Source: JAIYDJ01 sp031400505 (lineage in GTDB: Bacteria; Pseudomonadota; Alphaproteobacteria; Rhodobacterales; Rhodobacteraceae). From it: 64,000 nucleotides of DNA. Shown here piece after piece: positions 59,210-64,000 of this stretch (its first letter is position 1; each line of letters begins with the position of its first letter). The stretch spans positions 1 through 64,000 of the forward strand of contig JANNPZ010000078.1 in assembly GCA_031400505.1 (NCBI GenBank), written 5' to 3'. The notes beneath the pieces are model-generated. The model was not told the DNA's origin, searched no databases, and saw nothing but the letters and a program-made list of their open reading frames with translations. Made by a program: the position numbers and the translations under genes.

Positions 59210-60003
59210 TGCTGAAGTTTCTTGTGATCAGCGACCTGCATCTGGTGGCCGAAGGGCAGACCTCGATGACGCTCGATACCGCCGTACGGTTGCAAACCTG
59301 CGTGGCAACGATCAACGCGCGCTATGGCGATGCCGATTTCGTCGTGGTGGCGGGCGATCTGGCGGATCTGGGGGAAGAGGCGGCTTATCTGCGGTTGCAG
59401 TCGATCCTGGCGGGGCTGACGATCCCGGCCTATGTCACGCTTGGCAACCACGATGACCGCCCGACCTATCTGCGCGTCTTCGGGGCGGGCTGCGCCGATG
59501 AAACCGGATGCGTCAACCATGTGATCGACGCCAAGGGCTACCGGGTGATCGTGCTTGACAGTTCGGAACCCGGGCGGGTGGACGGGGTGTTGGAACCGGC
59601 CCAGATCGACTGGCTCGTGGCTAGGCTTGCCGAGGCGAAGGATCGTCCGGTGGTCGTGGTGCTGCATCATCACGCCAATGCGCTGCATACGGCCGTGGAC
59701 AGCATCAAGCTGATCGACGATGCGCCGTTCATCGCCGCACTCAAGACGCATGGCGATGTCCGTCAGGTCATCGCAGGGCATGTGCATCTGACCTCGACCG
59801 CGATCTATCACGGCATACCGTTCACCACGCTGGCGGGGGGGCACTATTCGGTGTCGTTCAACGTCGATGCGCCGAACCTGCCCTACCGCGCATTGTCCGG
59901 CCCGGGGCAGATGGCCGTGGTGATCGGCGAGCCGCACGTGACAACCGTGCTGTTCGAGGATTTCATCGATGGCAATGCCGAGATTTTTCATTCGAACGAC
60001 TGA
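59209..60003 (+). CDS. Metallophosphoesterase, GpdQ/CpdA-like
   Basis: A 264-residue calcineurin-like phosphoesterase with the full metal-binding set: SDLHLV near 8-13, AGDLADLG near 48-55, LGNHDDRP near 77-84, VLHHHA near 147-152 and AGHVH near 182-186. It resembles the class III cyclic nucleotide/glycerophosphodiester phosphodiesterases. ATG 59209 overlaps the previous stop (TGATG); GTG 59206 is an alternative. Located just before the ugp operon, it may split glycerophosphodiesters taken up by Ugp. A terminator follows. Confidence 0.85.
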   Translation: MLKFLVISDLHLVAEGQTSMTLDTAVRLQTCVATINARYGDADFVVVAGDLADLGEEAAYLRLQSILAGLTIPAYVTLGNHDDRPTYLRVFGAGCADETGCVNHVIDAKGYRVIVLDSSEPGRVDGVLEPAQIDWLVARLAEAKDRPVVVVLHHHANALHTAVDSIKLIDDAPFIAALKTHGDVRQVIAGHVHLTSTAIYHGIPFTTLAGGHYSVSFNVDAPNLPYRALSGPGQMAVVIGEPHVTTVLFEDFIDGNAEIFHSND

Positions 60004-60042
60004 CATTCGACCAAGTCATTGTGCGTGTTTTTTTTAATAGTA

Positions 60043-60066
60043 CCCCCATCGCTTCGGCGGTGGGGG
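60043..60066 (+). terminator. Rho-independent terminator
   Basis: CCCCCATCGC pairs with GCGGTGGGGG (one G-U pair) around a TTCG tetraloop, followed by CTTTCTT. It ends the phosphoesterase transcript and insulates the ugp promoter. Confidence 0.85.
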
Positions 60067-60118
60067 CTTTCTTGTAACTTGCAGTAAAATCTAAATATTT
60101 CAAAGATTTGCACAGGCG

Positions 60119-60180
60119 TTGTTACCAAATTGTCACCTGATGGACTCTGAATTGTCGCGAGTCCTTCGAATGACTGTCAA
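60119..60180 (+). promoter_or_regulatory. Phased Pho-box half sites before ugpB
   Basis: TTGTTAC (60119) and TTGTCAC (60130) make an 18-bp Pho box of the CTGTCAT-N4-CTGTCAT type. Further half sites TTGTCGC (60152) and CTGTCAA (60174) are each 22 bp on, so all four keep an 11-bp phase. In other proteobacteria ugp is a PhoB-activated operon; the promoter should lie just downstream, before the leader that ends with GGGGAG. Confidence 0.65.
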
Positions 60181-60242
60181 CTAATCCTCTTAGGCAGACC
60201 AAGGCTCGCATCCCGTGCGAGGGCACCCTTGGGGAGATTGAC

Positions 60243-61571
60243 ATGAACCGGACGATGACAAGCGTCGCAGCTTTGGGCCTGGCCCTGGTCGGCTCTGCCG
60301 CCGCTGCTGAAAAAGTGAAGTTCGAGTATTGGTACGGCCTTACCGGCGATCTGGGCGCCGTGGTTCTGGAAACCTGCAACCGCTTCAACGCGGCACAGGC
60401 CGAGTATGAGGCCGTTTGCGTCGGCCAGGACGGCTACGAGAAGGCCGTGCAGAACACCATCGCCGCGTTCCGTGCAGAAAAGCACCCGACGCTGCTGCAG
60501 TCGTTCGACGCTGGCACCGCTGACCTGATGCTGTCGGGCGAGTTCTACCCGGTCACCCAACTGATGGCTGACACTGGCGTCACCATCGACTGGGCAGACT
60601 ATTTCCCGGGGATCGCCAACTACTACTCGTCGTCCAAGGGCGAATTCTTCTCGATGCCGTGGAACTCTTCCACGCCGATGTACTATTTCAACAAGGACAT
60701 GTTCGCCAAGGCCGGTCTGACCGAAGCCCCGCTGACCTGGGAAGGCATGGAAGCCGCCCTCGTCAAGCTGAAGGAGTCTGGCGCCGCTTGCGGTCTGGCT
60801 TATGCGCCGTCGTCGTGGATCGACATGGAGCAGTTCTCGATGGCGCATAACGTGCCCGTCGCGTCCAACAACAACGGCTATGACGGTCTGAACACCGAAA
60901 TGCTGTACAACACCACCCTGCACGTCAAGCACATGGAAAACATCCAGCGCTGGATCGAAGGTGGCTTTGCCTCGATCCGCACCGCCGCCGCTGGCAAATC
61001 CGCCCGTGACAGCTTTGTCGAAGGCGAGTGTGCTGTGTTCTTCTCATCGATCGCTGACCACGCCACCGTGCACAAGCTGGCCCCGGCCTTCGCATGGGAT
61101 GTGCAGATCATCCCGACCTATGAAGGTGTGGAGCGTCACAACACCGTCGTCGGCGGGGCCTCGCTGTGGGTTCTGTCGGGCAAGACCCCGGAAGAGTACA
61201 AGGCCGCCGCGACCTATCTGGCCGTCCTCGCCTCCAAGCCGGAGCAGCAGTTCCTGCTGGAAAACTCGGGCTACATCCCGGTGACCAAATCGACCTATGA
61301 CGCGCTCTTGGCCGAAGGCTTCTACACCAAAGAGCCCTTCATCAACCGTGATCTCGCCATGAAGTCGCTGACCTATACCGAGCCGACCGAGCTGACCCGT
61401 GGCATCCGTCTTGGTGGCTTCATCCAGATCCGCGCTGAGTGGACCGCTGAAGTTGAAGCCGCTCTGGCCGGGCAGAAGACCATGAAAGAGGCGCTGGACA
61501 CCGCCGCCGCACGCGGCAACGACATCCTGGCGCGCTTTGCCAAGACCTACGAAGGCAAGTCGTTCCCGTAA
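60243..61571 (+). CDS. ugpB: sn-Glycerol-3-phosphate ABC transporter binding protein
   Basis: A 442-residue periplasmic protein. The signal peptide is about MNRTMTSVAALGLALVGSAA with cleavage after AAA-type residues near 21; the mature part begins EKVKFEYWYGLTGDLG. UgpB traits are WYGLTGDLG (in place of WHAMGG), QSFDAGTADLM, MPWNSSTPMYYFNKD near 139-153 and GGASLWVLSG near 308-317. It captures glycerol 3-phosphate and glycerophosphodiesters. Strong GGGGAG 7 nt before the ATG and the Pho boxes upstream support high expression under phosphate limitation. Confidence 0.9.
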   Translation: MNRTMTSVAALGLALVGSAAAAEKVKFEYWYGLTGDLGAVVLETCNRFNAAQAEYEAVCVGQDGYEKAVQNTIAAFRAEKHPTLLQSFDAGTADLMLSGEFYPVTQLMADTGVTIDWADYFPGIANYYSSSKGEFFSMPWNSSTPMYYFNKDMFAKAGLTEAPLTWEGMEAALVKLKESGAACGLAYAPSSWIDMEQFSMAHNVPVASNNNGYDGLNTEMLYNTTLHVKHMENIQRWIEGGFASIRTAAAGKSARDSFVEGECAVFFSSIADHATVHKLAPAFAWDVQIIPTYEGVERHNTVVGGASLWVLSGKTPEEYKAAATYLAVLASKPEQQFLLENSGYIPVTKSTYDALLAEGFYTKEPFINRDLAMKSLTYTEPTELTRGIRLGGFIQIRAEWTAEVEAALAGQKTMKEALDTAAARGNDILARFAKTYEGKSFP

Positions 61572-61591
61572 GCGGACCTGACCCAACCAAA

Positions 61592-61616
61592 GGGCGCGGC
61601 AACCCCTGCCGCGCCC
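61592..61616 (+). terminator. Intercistronic hairpin between ugpB and ugpA
   Basis: GGGCGCGGCA (61592-61601) pairs with TGCCGCGCCC (61607-61616) around a 5-nt loop and ATCTTTAT follows. It is placed like the hairpins after the other two binding-protein genes in the window and should lower downstream expression. Confidence 0.65.
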
Positions 61617-61638
61617 ATCTTTATGACCGGAGACTGCG

Positions 61639-62520
61639 ATGCGCCGCGCCTACTTCAAGTTCAGCTGGATCGCGGCGGCGCTGCTGGCCCCGCAATTGAT
61701 GATCATCTTCGTGTTCTTCTACTGGCCCTCGGCGCAGGCGCTGTACTGGGCTTTCACGCTGGAACAGCCCTGGGGCGGCGGCAACACCTGGGTCGGGTTC
61801 GAGAATTTTCAGAACGTGCTGTCGGACGAATACTACTGGGGATCGGTGCGGGTGTCGGTGATCTATGCGCTGGCGACCACGGCTCTGGCGATGAGCATGG
61901 CGCTGATACTGGCACTCTTCGCCGACCGCCAACTGGCTGGCTACCGCGCCTACCGCATCGGGTTGATCTGGCCCTACGCCGTGGCCGCCCCCGCCGTGGG
62001 CCTGTCGTTCCAGTTCGTGTTCAATCCCGGCGCTGGCATTTTTTCCTACCTCAACACCCTGTCGCCGGGGGTTTGGGACCCGTCGGTTTATCCGTCGCAG
62101 GCCATCGCCTCGATCGTGATCGCAGGTGCATGGAAACAGGTCGCCTACAGCTTCATCTTCTTTCTGGCCGCCTTGCAGGCCATCCCCCGCAGCCTGTCCG
62201 AGGCCGCCGTCATGGATGGCGCGCGCCCGCTGCGCCGGATGATCGACCTTCAACTGCCACTGCTGACGCCGACGTTCTTCTTCCTCTTGGTCATCAACAT
62301 CACCGACAGTTTTACCGACAGCTTCGGCATCGTCGATACGCTGACCGGGGGCGGGCCGTTCCGCTCGACCGATCTGATGGTTTACAAGATCTACACCGAC
62401 GGCTTCCGCAGCCTCGATTACTCGGGGGCTGCCGCGCAATCCATCATCCTGATGCTGCTTGTCATGGCGCTGACCTTTGTTCAGTTCCGTTACATCGAGC
62501 GTCGCGTTCATTATACCTGA
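61639..62520 (+). CDS. ugpA: sn-Glycerol-3-phosphate ABC transporter permease UgpA
   Basis: A 293-residue inner-membrane permease with six membrane segments and the EAA loop SEAAVMDGARPLRRMIDLQL near 190-209. The start MRRAYFKFSWIAAALLAPQL and the FVFFYWPSAQALYWAF segment are typical of UgpA. It lies between ugpB and ugpE and forms the channel with UgpE. Confidence 0.92.
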   Translation: MRRAYFKFSWIAAALLAPQLMIIFVFFYWPSAQALYWAFTLEQPWGGGNTWVGFENFQNVLSDEYYWGSVRVSVIYALATTALAMSMALILALFADRQLAGYRAYRIGLIWPYAVAAPAVGLSFQFVFNPGAGIFSYLNTLSPGVWDPSVYPSQAIASIVIAGAWKQVAYSFIFFLAALQAIPRSLSEAAVMDGARPLRRMIDLQLPLLTPTFFFLLVINITDSFTDSFGIVDTLTGGGPFRSTDLMVYKIYTDGFRSLDYSGAAAQSIILMLLVMALTFVQFRYIERRVHYT

Positions 62521-62530
62521 CGGGGCTCCC

Positions 62531-63460
62531 ATGATCGAACGCACGCCGTTTCTGAACATCGCCACCCATGTGATCCTGCTGTCGGGGCTGATCATCATCA
62601 TCGTGCCGATCTGGCTGGCCTTCGTGGCGGCCACCCTGACCCTGCAGCAGGTCAACTCGGCCCCAATCGAGCTTTGGCCAAGCGATCAGCTTTGGGTGAA
62701 CCTGCAAGAGGCCTGGTTGCTGTCGGACTTCGGCACCAAGTTTCTGAATACCCTGATCGTGGCGACATCGGTGGTGGTGGGCAAGATCACGCTGGCCTGC
62801 ATCACCGCCTTTGCGCTGGTGTTCTTCAACTTTCGCGGGCGGATGCTGATCTTCTGGATGATCTTCATCACGCTGATGCTGCCTTTGGAAGTGCGCATCG
62901 TGCCGACCTACGCGGTGGCGGCGAACGCGCTGTCGCCGTTCCAGACCATCATGGATGCCACCGGCCTGACATGGCTGATCAACACCGTCTCGGGCATCGA
63001 GGTGTCGCTGGAATGGAACCTGCTGAACAGCTACACCGGCCTGATCCTGCCGCTTGTCGCGACCGCTACAGGCACCTTTCTATATCGCCAGTTCTTCCTG
63101 ACCATCCCCGATGAATTGGTCGAGGCCGCGCGGATGGACGGCGCAGGCCCCCTGCGGTTCCTGTGGGATGTGCTGATCCCGCTGTCAAAGACGAACATCG
63201 CGGCGCTGGCCACCATCATGTTCGTCTATGCGTGGAACCAGTATCTCTGGCCCCTGCTGGTCATCACTGACCGCGCGAATTACGGGCTGGTCGTGGTGCA
63301 GCTGTCCGATCTGATCCCCGATCAGCAAACCACCGGCGGCGGTACGCCCACATGGCATCTGGCGATGGCGGCGACGCTGGTCGTCATGCTTCCCCCGATC
63401 GCCGTCGTCGTCCTGATGCAGCGCTGGTTCGTGCGCGGCCTTATCAACACCGACAAATAG
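62531..63460 (+). CDS. ugpE: sn-Glycerol-3-phosphate ABC transporter permease UgpE
   Basis: A 309-residue inner-membrane permease with six membrane segments and the EAA loop VEAARMDGAGPLRFLWDVLI near 197-216. It has an extra insertion of about 25 residues between segments 3 and 4 (ANALSPFQTIMDATGLTWLI), longer than the ~281-residue E. coli UgpE. ATG 62531 lies 10 bp after the ugpA stop; an upstream in-frame ATG at 62477 lies inside ugpA and is unlikely. Confidence 0.92.
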   Translation: MIERTPFLNIATHVILLSGLIIIIVPIWLAFVAATLTLQQVNSAPIELWPSDQLWVNLQEAWLLSDFGTKFLNTLIVATSVVVGKITLACITAFALVFFNFRGRMLIFWMIFITLMLPLEVRIVPTYAVAANALSPFQTIMDATGLTWLINTVSGIEVSLEWNLLNSYTGLILPLVATATGTFLYRQFFLTIPDELVEAARMDGAGPLRFLWDVLIPLSKTNIAALATIMFVYAWNQYLWPLLVITDRANYGLVVVQLSDLIPDQQTTGGGTPTWHLAMAATLVVMLPPIAVVVLMQRWFVRGLINTDK

Positions 63461-63469
63461 GAGCCTGCC

Positions 63470-64000
63470 ATGGCCAAAATCTCTATCCGTGACGTGCGCA
63501 AATCCTATGGCAAGGATCAGGTGGTGCACGGGGTCAACCTCGAAATTGCCAATGGCGAATTCATCGTGGTGCTGGGGCCATCGGGCTGCGGCAAATCCAC
63601 TCTGCTGCGGATGATCGCGGGGCTGGAAACCATCACAGCGGGCCAGATCTCGATTGCCGACATCGTGGTGAACGATCTGGAACCACGCGAGCGGGGCTGT
63701 GCGATGGTGTTCCAGAACTACGCGCTTTATCCGCACATGACGGTGGCCGAAAACATTGGCTACGCGCTGAAAGTGGCGCGCGTGCCCAAAGCCGAACGGA
63801 TGGAGCGAGTGGCAAAAGTCGGCGCCTCGGTTGGTCTGACCGAGTTCATGGATCGCCGCCCCGGGCAGTTGTCCGGCGGCCAGCGTCAACGCGTCGCCAT
63901 GGCCCGCGCCATCATCCGCGAGCCGCGGGTGTTCCTGTTTGACGAGCCGCTGTCGAACCTTGACGCGAAACTCCGCGTCCAGATGCGCCACGAGATCCGC
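63470..64000 (+). CDS. ugpC: sn-Glycerol-3-phosphate ABC transporter ATPase UgpC, 3' partial
   Basis: The first 177 residues of the ATPase, cut by the window end. ATG 63470 has AGGAG 6 nt upstream. The translation begins MAKISIRDVRKSYGKDQVVH and contains Walker A (GPSGCGKST, about 36-44), the Q-loop MVFQNYALYPHM, signature LSGGQRQR and Walker B VFLFDEPLSNLDAKLR. The order ugpB-A-E-C is the usual one; ugpQ could follow outside the window. Confidence 0.93.
   Translation, partial: MAKISIRDVRKSYGKDQVVHGVNLEIANGEFIVVLGPSGCGKSTLLRMIAGLETITAGQISIADIVVNDLEPRERGCAMVFQNYALYPHMTVAENIGYALKVARVPKAERMERVAKVGASVGLTEFMDRRPGQLSGGQRQRVAMARAIIREPRVFLFDEPLSNLDAKLRVQMRHEIR

Overview
The window looks like a chromosome segment of a Rhodobacteraceae (Rhodobacterales, Alphaproteobacteria) bacterium with one end of an integrated mobile element at its left edge. 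Lineage clues are a tpa-tauR-xsc taurine cluster, a DUF1127 gene followed by an array of CCTCCTCCC hairpin RNAs (cuckoo/CcsR type, described in Rhodobacter), a terminator-ended leader in front of mraZ (UpsM type), GC-rich coding sequence and a typical dcw cluster. Everything below was read by eye from sequence; no database search was run.

Region 1 (1-13135), mobile element, left end outside the window. It holds a primase-polymerase and a DUF927 helicase-like ATPase, an iteron-rich candidate origin (2549-2785), a DNA-packaging block (portal, several small phage proteins, a small-terminase-like protein, and a large terminase split into ATPase and nuclease genes), then accessory genes (HTH protein, CoiA-like nuclease, zinc-finger protein, double-HNH protein). 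No capsid, tail, lysis or integrase gene is visible here, so a phage satellite or partial prophage is more likely than a complete phage, with the caveat that the left part is missing. The element ends inside a host tRNA-Gly(TCC) gene: only the 5' half (13136-13172, minus strand) with its promoter remains at this end, cut exactly after the anticodon loop, while the element carries its own complete tRNA-Gly(TCC) at 12922-12996. This is the most striking observation in the window.

Region 2 (13451-28286), metabolic genes: manC for GDP-mannose; a creatinase gene in apparent operon with a polyamine-type ABC transporter, facing a LysR-type regulator, a flavin monooxygenase, a RidA-family protein and a DUF1028 protein; then a fumarylacetoacetase-family hydrolase, an AMP-forming acyl-CoA ligase and a ketopantoate-reductase-like gene.

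Region 3 (28428-40592), cell division and housekeeping: mraZ-rsmH-ftsL-ftsI-murE-murF-mraY on the minus strand, with the UpsM-like leader RNA upstream, apbC/mrp, DUF1127 plus three tandem cuckoo-type small RNAs, a BenE-type transporter and a TauE/SafE permease.

Region 4 (40674-56200), organosulfonate and galactoside use: xsc, tauR and tpa with TauR-type direct repeats at each promoter; then an IclR-controlled galactoside system (ATPase, binding protein, two permeases, GH4 and GH42 glycosidases, lactonase, dgoK, dgoA).

Region 5 (56264-64000), phosphorus scavenging: phnX and phnW for 2-aminoethylphosphonate, a TIM-barrel protein and a metallophosphoesterase, then ugpB-ugpA-ugpE-ugpC (the last cut by the window end) behind a phased array of Pho-box half sites. 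A 53-54 bp repeat abuts the stop codon of three unrelated minus-strand genes (xsc, the galactoside ATPase, phnX).
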